Assembly: GCF_009649685.1 (NCBI RefSeq)
Contig: NZ_WJPK01000002.1
Span: 28,108 to 92,107 of the forward strand
DNA from: Flavobacteriaceae bacterium EG-1
Lineage (GTDB): Bacteria > Bacteroidota > Bacteroidia > Flavobacteriales > Flavobacteriaceae
DNA length: 64,000 bases
Direction of reading: 5' to 3'
Part shown: positions 44,871 through 55,173 of the stretch, in pieces
How positions within the stretch are numbered: position 1 is the first letter of the stretch
Layout of the letters: each line of letters opens with the position of its first letter
Program-made: the position numbers and the translations under genes
Notes under the pieces: model-generated
Seen by the model: only the letters and a program-made list of their open reading frames with translations
Told to the model about the DNA's origin: nothing
Databases searched by the model: none

Positions 44871-45986
44871 TTATTCTAAATCAGAAACTTTTAACTGTTT
44901 TTCCAACCAATATTCATTTGTCTTAAAACCATATGCTGAAGGCTTATAGTCACCTACCAAATCAACGTTAGCTTTTTCCGGAACTGTGTCTCCCATGACC
45001 CAAAAAACAGCATTTACGATTAAACGTCGTACACTTTCATTCAACAAATCTGTAGCCGCACCTATAGTTGAAGTAAAAACTTTTCCATTTTTTCCATCAG
45101 GAATTTGATACGTTTTTGTCCATGAAATAGGCATCAACTTATCATTTACCTTTTCTCCAACATTATTTTCCGTAGCCAATTCTGTATCTGACGGTTTCAT
45201 ACCAAATAACACATCGTTTTCATCATACTCACCTGCTCTATTAATAACTTGTCCTAGAATAATTGGTTCAACACTTTCCTGCATAGGAAAACGCACCCCA
45301 TATACATCGGTAGGTCCCCAAATTTCACCACTAATAATTCCATTTGTTATTGGATGCTCTGCTGCACCTTTTGCAAATATTCCACGTGTACTTTGGTGCT
45401 TATGATGCCCATGGTGATTGACCCAGTTTTCGCCGAGCACCAAACGACCAAAACCATCTTTCCATTCTGTTAATTCTCCATCATAATAATTACCATATTT
45501 CACATATTTCGATGTCGATTCTTTTGGGAAATTAAAGGCATGTGTAGTAGTTCTTAAACCAACTAAAGGCTTACCAGATTTAAGGTAATCTTCAAAATGC
45601 TGCATCTGCTCATCCGGCAGTGCTCTAAAGCGAGTTAACATCACTAACAAGTCAGCTGTATCCAATGCTTCTAACCCTGGAATATTATTCACAAAGTTTG
45701 CATTTACTATACCCGGTTTAGCAGGATCCTGAGCAAATAACACTGTACATTTAAAACCATGCTGTTTTGATAAAATCTTCGCCAATTGAGGCAAGGCCTC
45801 TTCAGATCGATATTCTTCATCCCCAGAAACCAAAACAATATGCTTCGAATTATTATCACTTCCCTCAAAAGTCAACCATTGTTTCGGAGCTTCAATTTCT
45901 GTTACAACTTCCTTTTTTTCTGACTTCTGTTCTTTACAAGAAATTAGTATAAAACTTAATATTAGTAACAAATACGCATTCTTCAT
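44871..45986 (-). CDS. ThuA-like domain lipoprotein
   Basis: The ATG at 45986 is preferred because the upstream in-frame TTG (46016) would push the signal peptide inward. The 371-residue product then begins with a clean lipoprotein signal (FILISC). The body is a ThuA-like, glutamine-amidotransferase-related fold: HIVLVSGDEEYR, LLVMLTRFRALPDEQMQHFEDYL, GLRTTTHAF and EIWGPTDVYG. ThuA-like proteins occur in sugar-utilisation clusters, often with Gfo/Idh/MocA oxidoreductases, and their activity is poorly defined. The gene stands about 60 bp downstream of the TIM-barrel isomerase gene and is probably in its transcript. Confidence 0.82.
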   Translation of the reverse strand: MKNAYLLLILSFILISCKEQKSEKKEVVTEIEAPKQWLTFEGSDNNSKHIVLVSGDEEYRSEEALPQLAKILSKQHGFKCTVLFAQDPAKPGIVNANFVNNIPGLEALDTADLLVMLTRFRALPDEQMQHFEDYLKSGKPLVGLRTTTHAFNFPKESTSKYVKYGNYYDGELTEWKDGFGRLVLGENWVNHHGHHKHQSTRGIFAKGAAEHPITNGIISGEIWGPTDVYGVRFPMQESVEPIILGQVINRAGEYDENDVLFGMKPSDTELATENNVGEKVNDKLMPISWTKTYQIPDGKNGKVFTSTIGAATDLLNESVRRLIVNAVFWVMGDTVPEKANVDLVGDYKPSAYGFKTNEYWLEKQLKVSDLE

Positions 45987-46045
45987 TCTAACTTTTTTAG
46001 ATTTATTTTTAATCAATTATTATTACACCATACTAAGAAAGTATA

Positions 46046-46885
46046 CTAAACACCCATTCCCTTTTTAATCAATTCTAGACCTTTGGTATAGATTTCCTCT
46101 GAATCAGAATAATTCCGCCAAACATTAATAGCATTAGCAAATTCAGGAATAATAGTACTAAAGGCTTCTATTGTTAACCAACCATCATATCCAATTTCTT
46201 TAATAGTAGGGAATACATTATCCCATTGTACTTGACCACTACCAGGTGTGCCTCTATCATTTTCACTAATATGAATATGTTTTAGTACTGGTGCTATTGT
46301 TTTTAAAGCGCCCGATTGACTTTTTTCTTCTATATTACTATGATGCGTATCATACATTGCCCCTAAATTAGGATGATTTACCGCCTCAACCATTTGTTTT
46401 AAATCAGCCATTGTATTATATAAATAACACTCGAATCTATTTACAGCCTCCGGAGCAAGAATAATATTAGATTTCTCTGCATATTCCGCTGCTTTACGCA
46501 ACATTTCTATACTCCATTGTTTCTCATCAATGGTTGGCGGCTGTCTCGTAAAATAGGCAAAAGTAGAATGAAAGGGACCGCAAATAACCTCTACATTGGA
46601 AGCAGCTGCCATATCAATAGACCATTTAAGCTTATCTAATCCTGCAGCTCTATAACTCTCATTTGGACTTGCAATATTTTCTTCGGGTGCCAATGCAGCA
46701 ACTGCAGTTACCCCCATTTCGGTATCTGTAAAATAACGACCTAATTTAGTATAATGCGCCTCATTACCTTCACCTAAAAACAACTCAACACCATCATAAC
46801 CTACTTTTTTTAAAGTGTCAACAATTGGAAAATGCTCTTCGGTTACGTGATTTGTCCAGAGCAACATGTTCATTCCTATTTTCAT
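46046..46885 (-). CDS. TIM-barrel sugar isomerase/epimerase (hydroxypyruvate isomerase-like)
   Basis: This 279-residue protein of the xylose-isomerase-like TIM-barrel family has no signal. The four metal ligands can be seen in order: Glu in APEAVNRFE, Asp in MYDTHHSN, His in HIHISEND and Glu in LTIEAF. This layout is shared with hydroxypyruvate isomerase and ketose 3-epimerases. It would interconvert a keto and aldo form, or epimerise a ketose, in a sugar pathway. It lies between the MFS permease and the ThuA-like gene on the minus strand. Confidence 0.85.
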   Translation of the reverse strand: MKIGMNMLLWTNHVTEEHFPIVDTLKKVGYDGVELFLGEGNEAHYTKLGRYFTDTEMGVTAVAALAPEENIASPNESYRAAGLDKLKWSIDMAAASNVEVICGPFHSTFAYFTRQPPTIDEKQWSIEMLRKAAEYAEKSNIILAPEAVNRFECYLYNTMADLKQMVEAVNHPNLGAMYDTHHSNIEEKSQSGALKTIAPVLKHIHISENDRGTPGSGQVQWDNVFPTIKEIGYDGWLTIEAFSTIIPEFANAINVWRNYSDSEEIYTKGLELIKKGMGV

Positions 46886-46913
46886 AGCTAGAAATCAATT
46901 AATTATATAAATA

Positions 46914-46938
46914 ACCCCTACCTAAAACAGGTAAGGGC
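46914..46938 (-). terminator. Hairpin between MFS permease and isomerase genes
   Basis: The minus strand reads AGCCCTTACCT, loop GTTTT, AGGTAGGGG, then TTATTTATAT. The stem has one bulged base. It could end or dampen the permease transcript before the isomerase gene. Confidence 0.45.
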
Positions 46939-46958
46939 TTACTACTATTGTTTTAATG

Positions 46959-48194
46959 TTAATGTGCCGCTACCGGAACAACATCATCATCCTTTTTATT
47001 TTTAAGCCAGAAATATAATAATGTAAATAAAACAATTAAAATTCCAGGAAAAATCGTCATTGTTAACATTGTTTCTTGGCCTGCCACCAGTTCTAATTCA
47101 TCACCGGTTAAACCAGCCGCAGAAGCCGCAGCTCTATCACTATCAATCCAACCACCTATAATAGGTTGAAATATTGTATTAGCGAACATTCCAACTCCTC
47201 CTACAAAAGACATTCCTAAAGCACCGCTTTTAGGTACTTTAGTAGCAACCAACCCAATCATGTTTGGCCAAAAATAAGCGATTCCTAATGCAAATATTAT
47301 TGCCGCAACATAAGCCATTGCTCCAGTTTGAGTACTAAATAAATAAACACCTATCGTAGCCAAAATAGCAGAACCTAGCAAAACTCCAGTTTGATCAAAT
47401 TTAGCCACCATATTTCCACCAAAATATCGAGCAACTGCCATTAATCCAGCTGTGAGTGCTAAAATAATCATTGGTTCAGCACCACTTTTTGATAGAATTA
47501 AACTAACCCATTGATTAGGACCAAATTCAGATATTGCGGTCAGCGACATACACACCGCTATAAATAAAAACAATGGAGTGAACATTGCCTTAATATTACC
47601 TCCTAAAGTAGATGCTTCCTGAACTTTGGCCTTAGGCCAAGTTTGGCCTAAAAATAAGTATCCATATATAAAAGCAGGTACCAAAAGCAACCAAATCTGA
47701 TTCACCCCCATTATTCCCATCTTTGTCATAAACCCAGACAATAAGCTACCCAGCGCTATACCACCTGGAAACCACATATGAAAACGATTTAACATCGTGC
47801 TCATCTTATTTCCTTCATATGCATCGGCAATCATTGGGTTACATGCCGCTTCAGTACAACCATTTCCTAAACCTATTAGTAAATTTGCCACTAACAACCC
47901 AGTAAAACTCCCTGAAAATATTAGAAGTAAGATACCTATTACATGAGCGAAAAAAGCAAATTGCATTATCACCTTACCACCTACTTTATGATAAATAAGC
48001 CCCCCTATTACCATAGAAATTGGGAAACCCAAAAACCACATTGATGTAATTAGCCCTGCCTCGCCAGCAGTTAGACCTAACTCTGTTTTTAATTGATCTA
48101 AAATACCAGCCGCTATAGCAAAAGAAAAAGCTGTTGTTATAAGTGCAAAGCAACTGCCATAAAACAATCTATTTGCATTTGATTTTGATTCCAT
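46959..48194 (-). CDS. MFS permease, probable sugar transporter
   Basis: This 411-residue protein has 12 predicted helices and MFS hallmarks, including the loop 2-3 motif region GLIYHKVGGKVIMQ and GLGNGCTEAACNPMIADAYEG. The tail is charged and ends PVAAH. The substrate cannot be told from sequence. Neighbours (isomerase, ThuA-like protein, AraC-type regulator, dehydrogenases) suggest a sugar or polyol. A candidate minus-strand promoter box TAGATTTG lies at 48360-48367, leaving a leader of about 160 nt. Confidence 0.85.
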   Translation of the reverse strand: MESKSNANRLFYGSCFALITTAFSFAIAAGILDQLKTELGLTAGEAGLITSMWFLGFPISMVIGGLIYHKVGGKVIMQFAFFAHVIGILLLIFSGSFTGLLVANLLIGLGNGCTEAACNPMIADAYEGNKMSTMLNRFHMWFPGGIALGSLLSGFMTKMGIMGVNQIWLLLVPAFIYGYLFLGQTWPKAKVQEASTLGGNIKAMFTPLFLFIAVCMSLTAISEFGPNQWVSLILSKSGAEPMIILALTAGLMAVARYFGGNMVAKFDQTGVLLGSAILATIGVYLFSTQTGAMAYVAAIIFALGIAYFWPNMIGLVATKVPKSGALGMSFVGGVGMFANTIFQPIIGGWIDSDRAAASAAGLTGDELELVAGQETMLTMTIFPGILIVLFTLLYFWLKNKKDDDVVPVAAH

Positions 48195-48359
48195 AATTTT
48201 AATTTTTAAAAATGTTCTTAAATTAGTTAGTTGAAATGTTTGAGCCTATAAGTTTACTGCTTTTTTTGTCATATTCATAATCACAATAGAACATACTTGC
48301 GAAATTGTTGATTTTCAACCATATAATTAATAAAAATCATGACAAATTGCTCAACCAAA

Positions 48360-48367
48360 CAAATCTA
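48360..48367 (-). promoter_or_regulatory. Candidate -7 box of the MFS permease transcript
   Basis: The minus strand reads TAGATTTG, an exact TAnnTTTG match. No -33 partner was clear, and it is far from the gene start, so support is moderate. Confidence 0.35.
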
Positions 48368-48427
48368 TAGTAAAAGTCTACTTTAAGATTCCTTTATTTT
48401 ATTAAATAATGACTGTTTTTTGTCTTT

Positions 48428-49312
48428 TTAAGAAATACTAGATTTAATATTTAAAAATAAACCTCTGTATTCATGTGGGCTCATCTCAGTAATAGACTTG
48501 AACTGTCTATTAAAATTGGAGAGTGCATTAAATCCACATTCATAACTTATTTGAGATATGTTCAGATTATCTTCAAGTAGCAACTTTCGGGCATGCCCTA
48601 TTCTAATTTCATTAACAAAACGCGTAAATGTTTTATTTGCCCTAGGTTTAAAATAACGACAAAAAGAAGTTGTAGTCATATTTAACATCATTGAAACTTC
48701 TTCTAATGAAATTTTAGTTTTAAAATTATTCATCACGTATTCATATACCAAACGCATTTTCTCAGCATCATCTCCTTTAAACACATTTACATATCCCGGA
48801 CTAGACAATAAATTATACTCCTCACTTGAAGCTAGAACATCCAAGATTTCAAGTAATTTTAATATTCGCTGAAAGCCTTTTTTAAAGTTAATTTGCAAAA
48901 ACAAACTCTTAATTTTGGCTCGTGTAACACCATAAAATTCAATACCACGACTAGCGTTCTCAACTAACTTGTTTAAGTTATAAAACTCCTCTCGATCTAA
49001 TAACGATTCATTAAAAAGTTGCTGGTCAAAATAAATAACCAAACCTCTTGTTGACAATTTACTCCCTTTTTCAAAATATTTATCATCACTGCGCCATAAA
49101 TGCGGCAAACTAGGTCCGGTTATTACTAAATCTCCTTCTTCAAAACTATGAACATGATCACCCACAAAACGAGTTCCTTTTCCTTCCACAATAAAAGAAA
49201 TCTGAAACTCCGAATGAAAATGCCAATTCGGATTAAAATAAGGTCCAACCAAATCTTTAAAAATGAAAGTCTCTTTGGTTGTTAGGGTTTTTTCTATATT
49301 AGGAGTACTCAT
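48428..49312 (-). CDS. AraC-family transcriptional regulator with cupin domain
   Basis: The ATG at 49312 is chosen. The upstream in-frame TTG at 49342 lies inside the promoter box and is unlikely. The 294-residue product has an N-terminal cupin-like sensor domain (WHFHSEFQISFIVEG, then GDLVITGPSLPHLW). The C-terminal double helix-turn-helix has LEEVSMMLNMTTTSFCRYF, ISQISYECGFNALSNFNRQF and the final SPHEYR. It faces away from the plus-strand catabolic genes starting at 49683 and lies before the minus-strand permease/isomerase genes. It probably controls one or both arms in response to a sugar. Confidence 0.9.
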   Translation of the reverse strand: MSTPNIEKTLTTKETFIFKDLVGPYFNPNWHFHSEFQISFIVEGKGTRFVGDHVHSFEEGDLVITGPSLPHLWRSDDKYFEKGSKLSTRGLVIYFDQQLFNESLLDREEFYNLNKLVENASRGIEFYGVTRAKIKSLFLQINFKKGFQRILKLLEILDVLASSEEYNLLSSPGYVNVFKGDDAEKMRLVYEYVMNNFKTKISLEEVSMMLNMTTTSFCRYFKPRANKTFTRFVNEIRIGHARKLLLEDNLNISQISYECGFNALSNFNRQFKSITEMSPHEYRGLFLNIKSSIS

Positions 49313-49682
49313 AAATTTTCTCTTAAAATGAGAATTGATCAAATATAAGACAAAAAAGTGTCACCTTTTAGCAAGATAAAGGAAATATCAAAACCCATAG
49401 TATTATAGCTTTGTACGGCATTATTTTAATAGTCGAATTTTATTTAAACAATTTTTATGAATAGTGCATAAAAAGTTAGAATAAATTTAGATATTGATAC
49501 AGAAAACCTGCAAGATTCAAAAGATGGTTTTGTAACATATACTATATTACCATTTTTTCAAACAAATACTTGTAACCTAAGGAATTATACAAATTAAACT
49601 AAGTATGCAATACTGAATTAAGTCTTTTACTCAAAAAGTTTAATTCTTGAAAAAACTAAATAGAAATTAAAAAACAACTGTT
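49313..49682. other. Divergent intergenic region of the AraC regulator and the 49683 operon
   Basis: No gene is supported in these 370 bp. TAGCTTTG (49406-49413) is a TAnnTTTG box for the plus strand, which would give a leader of about 260 nt. The AraC regulator's own box lies at 49340-49347. No strong inverted repeat was seen, as is usual for AraC targets, which are direct repeats. Confidence 0.45.
49340..49347 (-). promoter_or_regulatory. -7 box (TATATTTG, minus strand) of the AraC-family gene
   Basis: The minus strand reads TATATTTG, an exact TAnnTTTG match, 28 bp before the chosen ATG at 49312. A TTG lies 24 bp further upstream as a loose -33. The box overlaps the alternative TTG start, which argues against that start. 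Confidence 0.6.
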
Positions 49683-50732
49683 ATGCCAGACAATAATTTT
49701 CCAAAACTTCACAATGCTTCTTGGCCAGGCGTAGTTGGCAAAGGCCCTGATTCAGAACCACCAATTGACATTGACACTATGATTGAACTAACAGCTAATG
49801 CAGAAGTCAATGGTGTTAAGTTTGATGGTTTTGATTTATTCGTAGCCGACCCACATTTAGATATTAATTCTTCTGATGACAGCATTAAAGCTATGGCTGA
49901 TAAGGCTCGTTCAAAGAATCTTGAAATAGGGAGTCTAGTAGCGCCAATATGGGCAGGAACAGGTGGAGGCTCAGCAATGGGCACCATAGAAGAACGAAAA
50001 CAATTTGTTTCACAAGTTCGAAAAGCATGCGAAATTGGCAAGAAACTTCGCGACCTAGGAATTCGACCAAATGGAGTAATTAGAATTGATTCATCAATAG
50101 ACCCAGAAACTTGGGCAAAAGATGAAGTTGAAAACACTAAACTTATTGCACAAACTTTTAGAGAAGCTTGTGATGTGGCAGCTGGCTATGGAGAATCATT
50201 AGCAGCTGAAGGTGAGATTTGTTGGGGTGGTATGCATGGATGGAAAACGATGTTAAAAACCTTGCAAGCTGTAGATAGACCCAATATTGGTTTTCAGGCA
50301 GACATGGCACATACCTTATTGTATTTATTAGGATATAACAAGGAAGATGAGCGTATACTCCCTAAAAACTTTGAATGGAACGATAGAGAAACACTCACCG
50401 AAGGCCTTAAAACCTTAACAGCTGCTCTTCGACCATGGACCATAGATTTTCATGTAGCACAAAATGATGGTACCGTATTTGGTGCTGGGTCGCATGACAA
50501 AACTGGTAGACATTGTCAAGCAACGGACCCAAATGGTAAATTAGACATTCCTGTTGACGCCGGACATTGGCTTAGAGATGAAAATGGTATTCTAACAAAA
50601 AAGTTCAAACATATTTGTTGGGATGGATGTATGTTTCCTAATGATGTTATGATGCAGCCTAAAACATGGAACGACATACTGGGAGCAATGATAAAAGTTC
50701 GTGAATTACACGGATGGTATGAAGCAGAATAA
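49683..50732 (+). CDS. TIM-barrel sugar isomerase/epimerase-like protein
   Basis: This 349-residue cytoplasmic protein resembles the xylose-isomerase-like TIM-barrel family. Probable metal-site segments include Glu in [11 protein letters not shown], Asp/His in [11 protein letters not shown], and His in [11 protein letters not shown]. It also carries [18 protein letters not shown], not typical of small isomerases. It is the first gene of a six-gene plus-strand run with gaps of 20-60 bp. It probably isomerises or epimerises a keto-sugar made by the oxidoreductases encoded downstream. The substrate is unknown. Confidence 0.78.
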   Translation: MPDNNFPKLHNASWPGVVGKGPDSEPPIDIDTMIELTANAEVNGVKFDGFDLFVADPHLDINSSDDSIKAMADKARSKNLEIGSLVAPIWAGTGGGSAMGTIEERKQFVSQVRKACEIGKKLRDLGIRPNGVIRIDSSIDPETWAKDEVENTKLIAQTFREACDVAAGYGESLAAEGEICWGGMHGWKTMLKTLQAVDRPNIGFQADMAHTLLYLLGYNKEDERILPKNFEWNDRETLTEGLKTLTAALRPWTIDFHVAQNDGTVFGAGSHDKTGRHCQATDPNGKLDIPVDAGHWLRDENGILTKKFKHICWDGCMFPNDVMMQPKTWNDILGAMIKVRELHGWYEAE

Positions 50733-50755
50733 AATCTTCAAATAGCAATATTAAT

Positions 50756-51910
50756 ATGAGTAATAAAAAAGAACTTAGAATAGGATTAGTAGGTTATGGC
50801 TTTATGGGACGTACGCATTCTAATGCGTATAAAAGAGTAGGAGATTTTTTTCCAGATTTAAAATACAAGCCAATTTTAAAAGCTGTTTGTGCTAGAAACA
50901 AAGATCGCGTACAAGCTTTTGCCGACCAATGGGGGTATGAATCAATAGAAACAGATTGGCGCACATTAGTTGCTCGTAATGACATTGATGCAATTGATAT
51001 TTGTACTCCAAATAATATGCACGCTGAAATAGCAATTGCCGCTGCAGAAGCAGGTAAAATGGTGCTTTGCGAAAAACCATTAGCTAGAACTGTCGCCGAA
51101 GCTCAACCTATGGTCGATTCTATCGAAAAAGCTGGTGTACCAAACACTGTTTATTTTAATTATCGCAGAATACCGGCAGTAACCTTAGCAAAGAAATTAA
51201 TTGACGAAGGTAAATTGGGAAAAATATTTCATTTTAGGTCTAACTTCTTACAAGATTGGACTATTAGTCCAGAACTTCCTCAAGGTGGTGAAGGCCTTTG
51301 GCGATTAGACAATGCGGCAGCAGGATCAGGAGTTACTGGCGATTTATTAGCACACTGTATAGATACAGCAATGTGGTTAAATGGTGGCATTAAAGATGTT
51401 TCAGCCATGACAGAGACCTTTATTAAAGAAAGAGTGCATTCACTAACAGGTGAAACACAAAAAGTAGAAATTGACGATGCTTGCCTATTTCATTGTCATT
51501 TTGATAATGGTTCTTTAGGTTTATTCGAATCAACAAGATATGCTAGAGGACATAAAGCATTGTTTACATTTGAAATTAATGGGGAGCATGCTTCTATCAA
51601 ATGGAATTTACATGATTTATCTCGATTAGAATATTTTGACCATCGAGATGAATCTCAAGAAAGAGGGTGGCGCTCTATTCATGTTACAGATGGTGACCAC
51701 CCATATATGGATAAATGGTGGGTACCTGGTTTATCTATTGGGTACGAACATAGTTTTGTTCATCAAGTTGCCGATTTTATAAAAAATCTAGGAGAAGGCA
51801 AACCTTGTTCTCCCACCTTTAAAGAGGCTCAAGAAACACAAAAAGTATGTGAGGCAGTTTTAGATTCTGCAAAATCTAAAAGTTGGAAAGACACAGGGGT
51901 AAATTGGTAG
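50756..51910 (+). CDS. Gfo/Idh/MocA-family oxidoreductase
   Basis: This 384-residue NAD(P)-dependent oxidoreductase starts with the Rossmann motif [16 protein letters not shown] and has the conserved CEKPLART segment (EKP lysine) and [13 protein letters not shown] in the C-terminal domain. It is cytoplasmic, without a Tat signal, unlike the relative at 25906-27204. It would oxidise a hydroxyl of a sugar or cyclitol. It follows the isomerase gene by 23 bp. Confidence 0.9.
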   Translation: MSNKKELRIGLVGYGFMGRTHSNAYKRVGDFFPDLKYKPILKAVCARNKDRVQAFADQWGYESIETDWRTLVARNDIDAIDICTPNNMHAEIAIAAAEAGKMVLCEKPLARTVAEAQPMVDSIEKAGVPNTVYFNYRRIPAVTLAKKLIDEGKLGKIFHFRSNFLQDWTISPELPQGGEGLWRLDNAAAGSGVTGDLLAHCIDTAMWLNGGIKDVSAMTETFIKERVHSLTGETQKVEIDDACLFHCHFDNGSLGLFESTRYARGHKALFTFEINGEHASIKWNLHDLSRLEYFDHRDESQERGWRSIHVTDGDHPYMDKWWVPGLSIGYEHSFVHQVADFIKNLGEGKPCSPTFKEAQETQKVCEAVLDSAKSKSWKDTGVNW

Positions 51911-51951
51911 CACTAAATTCTTGAATCATAAAAACTAACAATAAACAAAAA

Positions 51952-53064
51952 ATGAGCGAATCGATAAAAGGTTTTTGTCTTGAAAGAAAAGAGAAGATAT
52001 ATCCAAATTCTGGGGTTTCTGTAACTAGTAATGCAGAAGTAGTTACAATGGATATACCTCAATTGCAAGAAGGTGAAATACTAGCAAAACCATTATACAC
52101 CGGCATTTGCGGATCAGACAATAGTGCTACTATTGCAAAAGCTAATTTTGATTGGGTACAACGTCCAAGAGTTATTGGCCATGAATTCAGTGCTGAAGTA
52201 TTAGAACTTGGCCCAGGCGACCATGGTGATGTTAAAGTAGGTGATATTTTTACACCACTTGCAATGTTAGGCTGTCAAGAAGAAGATTGTCCAGCTTGTA
52301 GTGTGTCTAAATGGAATCTCTGTGCAAAAAAAGAAATCATAGGTTTTCATAGAAACGGGGGCTTTGGTCAACGTGTGGTATTAGAATCAGATCGAGTTGT
52401 TCACTTATTAGATGGATTAACACCAGCTCAAGGTGCTTTAGTCGAGCCATTATCAATTATTACAAATGCTTTATATAACAAGTGTAATATCAAACCAGGA
52501 CAAGATGTAATCGTAACAGGATGTGGAATTATAGGATTAATGTCTGCAGAAGTTGCTCGAGCATCAGGTGCGCGTGTTGCCGTTACCGGCCTAGCGCAAG
52601 ATAGAGACATTCGCTTAAAAAAAGCAAAAGAACGTGGATTTATTACACTTGAAGTTTCACCAGAAAATTCACTGACTGCCCAACTTCAAAAAGGGATAGT
52701 TGATGGCAATGGAATTCCTTTTGGAACTAGTGGAAAAGTTGATTTAGTTATTGAGTGCTCAGGAGTGCCACCAGTGCTTAGCGAAGCAATTGAAGTAGTG
52801 CGACCAGAAGGTGATATCTGCGTCATAGCAACATATGGGTCAGAAGTAGCTATTAATGCAACTCATTTAACTAGAACCTCATTAAATATGAGGGGGTCAA
52901 TGGGTTCATGCAGAGAAGATTATATGTCCGCAATGAAACTCATGGCAACCGGCGTATTTCCAGCAGAACACTATACAGATTTATACGAATTTGAGAATAT
53001 AATACAAGCATTCGAAGATTCTATTAAAGCACAAAACATGAAAGCGGTTGTTAAAATGAATTAA
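51952..53064 (+). CDS. Zinc-dependent alcohol dehydrogenase (MDR family)
   Basis: This 370-residue medium-chain dehydrogenase has the catalytic zinc ligands Cys in GICGSD and His/Glu in GHEFSAEV, and a four-cysteine structural zinc loop in GCQEEDCPACSVSKWNLC. The nucleotide fold begins around VTGCGIIGLMSAEVARASG. It resembles sorbitol/threonine-type dehydrogenases that oxidise a polyol or sugar acid. It sits mid-operon between a Gfo/Idh/MocA gene and an epimerase gene. Confidence 0.9.
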   Translation: MSESIKGFCLERKEKIYPNSGVSVTSNAEVVTMDIPQLQEGEILAKPLYTGICGSDNSATIAKANFDWVQRPRVIGHEFSAEVLELGPGDHGDVKVGDIFTPLAMLGCQEEDCPACSVSKWNLCAKKEIIGFHRNGGFGQRVVLESDRVVHLLDGLTPAQGALVEPLSIITNALYNKCNIKPGQDVIVTGCGIIGLMSAEVARASGARVAVTGLAQDRDIRLKKAKERGFITLEVSPENSLTAQLQKGIVDGNGIPFGTSGKVDLVIECSGVPPVLSEAIEVVRPEGDICVIATYGSEVAINATHLTRTSLNMRGSMGSCREDYMSAMKLMATGVFPAEHYTDLYEFENIIQAFEDSIKAQNMKAVVKMN

Positions 53065-53105
53065 ATATTCAAATAATTCTATAAATAAGTCTATTTACTA
53101 AAAAC

Positions 53106-54125
53106 ATGAATAAAATTTTCATCACAGGCGGAACAGGTTGTATTGGTTCAGTTACTATTTATAAACTCTTGCAATCAGAACAAGTAGACAAAATTATAGT
53201 TGCTTCTCGCTCAAATAATGTTGAACCACTAAAATTATGGCTAGGTAATGATTTAGACCCACGTATTGAATTCGTAACGCTTGATGTCTCTAATTATGTT
53301 GAAATAAAGCGAGTTCTACTTGATGTAAATCCAACTCATATTATTCATTTAGGTGCTTATCAAAGTCCTGATTGTTCCAACAACCATATTGGTGGTATGG
53401 AAATTAATACTGGTGGTACAATGGCATTATTTGATGCCGCCGAAGAACTTCCAAATTTAAAACGTTTTGTTTTTGCTAGTTCTGCAGCTGTATATGGTAT
53501 GCGATCTATGTATCCACAAAAAATTATTTCAGAAAATGTGCAACTCGCACCACCAAACCACTATGGAATCTGGAAATTAGCAGGTGAGCATTTAGCTCGC
53601 TTATTTTATGACAATTCTAAAGTCTCAACAGTTTGTTTGCGAATAAATACTACTTATGGAAAGGGTCGTGACAAAGGAAAAACATCAGCACCTACAAATG
53701 CACTTAAAGCAATTGCTCTTGGTGCTGTAAATAAAAAATTAATGCCTTTTGAAATGCCCTACCAAGGTAGAGAAAACTATCATTTTGTTGAAGATGTAGG
53801 CGCTCAATTTGCTGCTGTTACAATGCAATCTTTTGAAGGATTTGGTGCATTTAATATCCAAGGTGAAACAATTCCTATTCAGTCATATTTAGAACTAGCT
53901 AAGCAAGAAGCTACCAAACTCGGAATGGGTGATTACGTCTCATTATCTATCGTAGATAATGCTCCACCAAATCTTTTTGTTTGCGATTTAGACCATACTA
54001 AAATTGCAAATACTTTTTCTAATTTACCATTGCTTAAAATTTCAGAAGGAATTAATAAATCGCTCATAGAATTTAAAAAAATGGCGGAGAATGGTACTTT
54101 AAAATATTCAACACCTGCCTCGTGA
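53106..54125 (+). CDS. NAD-dependent epimerase/dehydratase (extended SDR)
   Basis: This 339-residue extended SDR has the nucleotide motif FITGGTGCIGS at the N-terminus, FASSAAVYG, the catalytic YGIWK (Tyr-x-x-x-Lys) and the RINTTYGKGRDKG region. Relatives act on nucleotide sugars or free sugar acids; uronate dehydrogenases also have this fold. With no glycosyltransferases nearby, a catabolic role on a free sugar or sugar acid is more likely. Confidence 0.87.
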   Translation: MNKIFITGGTGCIGSVTIYKLLQSEQVDKIIVASRSNNVEPLKLWLGNDLDPRIEFVTLDVSNYVEIKRVLLDVNPTHIIHLGAYQSPDCSNNHIGGMEINTGGTMALFDAAEELPNLKRFVFASSAAVYGMRSMYPQKIISENVQLAPPNHYGIWKLAGEHLARLFYDNSKVSTVCLRINTTYGKGRDKGKTSAPTNALKAIALGAVNKKLMPFEMPYQGRENYHFVEDVGAQFAAVTMQSFEGFGAFNIQGETIPIQSYLELAKQEATKLGMGDYVSLSIVDNAPPNLFVCDLDHTKIANTFSNLPLLKISEGINKSLIEFKKMAENGTLKYSTPAS

Positions 54126-54183
54126 AAATATTTAAATATAATAGAAACTAAATATTACTGACCAATTTAACAGTTACTTACAA

Positions 54184-55152
54184 ATGAAAACCATAGGAAT
54201 AGGCTTTATTGGAGCAGGTGATATAGCAGATTTACATGCTGAGGCAGTAAATGATTTGCAAGGTGCTGAATTAGTAGGCATCTGGAATAGAACCACTGAA
54301 AAGGCAGAAATAAAAGCTGAGCAATTTGGCTGTAATGTTTATAAATCTGTTGACGATTTATTAGCCGAACCAAAAATTGATGCTGTTTTCATACTAACTA
54401 ATATGGAAACTCATTGCGAGTTTACTATTAAGGCAGCATCTTACGGAAAACATATTTTAGTTGAAAAACCAGCTGCTTCTTCTATAGCAGAATTGGAAAA
54501 AATGCAATCCGCCATAAACAAGGCCGGGGTAACCTGCATGCCAGTTCATAATTATATTTATGAGCCTGGTATTATGCGTGCAAAACAAATGATTGAATCT
54601 AACAAATTGGGTGATATTACTCAGTTCTATATGATGTATAATATTCATCATGCAGATGAAATTAGAGCTAGATACCCAGGAGTAATTAGACAGATTTTAA
54701 CTCATCATAGTTATACAATGCTTTATTTAGCTGGCAATCCAAAAACGGTGTCTTGCCTAAAAAATACAGTGGACGACACCTTAGCTCCTCAAGAGAATGT
54801 TGCAATGGCAACAATACAAATGGAAAATGGCACGCTTAGTCATTTGTGTGCGAGTTTTGCCAATGATGACCACGCTGGGGATCCTTGGAGTTGTATTATT
54901 AAGGTTATTGGAACAAAAGGCAGTACAAGATATAGCTATAGAGATTTTGTAATAAATGATAGAAATGGTGCTCATTCTCAAACATATCAATGCTATCCTG
55001 AATCAATTAAGAATACCACGACACATTTTATAAACAAAGTTTTAAGAAAATCCGAAAAACCACTTTCAAGTATAGAAGATGCTATAACTTGTCAAAAGAT
55101 TATTGAAGCTTGCGAACAATCAGTAGAAAAAGGAGTACATGTACAATTTTAA
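54184..55152 (+). CDS. Gfo/Idh/MocA-family oxidoreductase
   Basis: This 322-residue protein has the Rossmann motif GFIGAGDIADLHAEAV and the VEKPAAS segment, and is shorter than its relative at 50756. The C-terminal domain has NIHHADEIRARYPGVIRQ and a HHSY motif near the active site. It is cytoplasmic. Two such enzymes in one operon are common where a sugar is oxidised at one carbon and reduced again after a rearrangement. It precedes the large cytochrome lipoprotein by 21 bp. Confidence 0.88.
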   Translation: MKTIGIGFIGAGDIADLHAEAVNDLQGAELVGIWNRTTEKAEIKAEQFGCNVYKSVDDLLAEPKIDAVFILTNMETHCEFTIKAASYGKHILVEKPAASSIAELEKMQSAINKAGVTCMPVHNYIYEPGIMRAKQMIESNKLGDITQFYMMYNIHHADEIRARYPGVIRQILTHHSYTMLYLAGNPKTVSCLKNTVDDTLAPQENVAMATIQMENGTLSHLCASFANDDHAGDPWSCIIKVIGTKGSTRYSYRDFVINDRNGAHSQTYQCYPESIKNTTTHFINKVLRKSEKPLSSIEDAITCQKIIEACEQSVEKGVHVQF

Positions 55153-55173
55153 TGAATCAATGATACATAGAGG

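Noticed and set aside
49313..49342. TTG start extending the AraC-type regulator
   Set aside because: The codon overlaps the TATATTTG promoter box; the ATG at 49312 is a better start.
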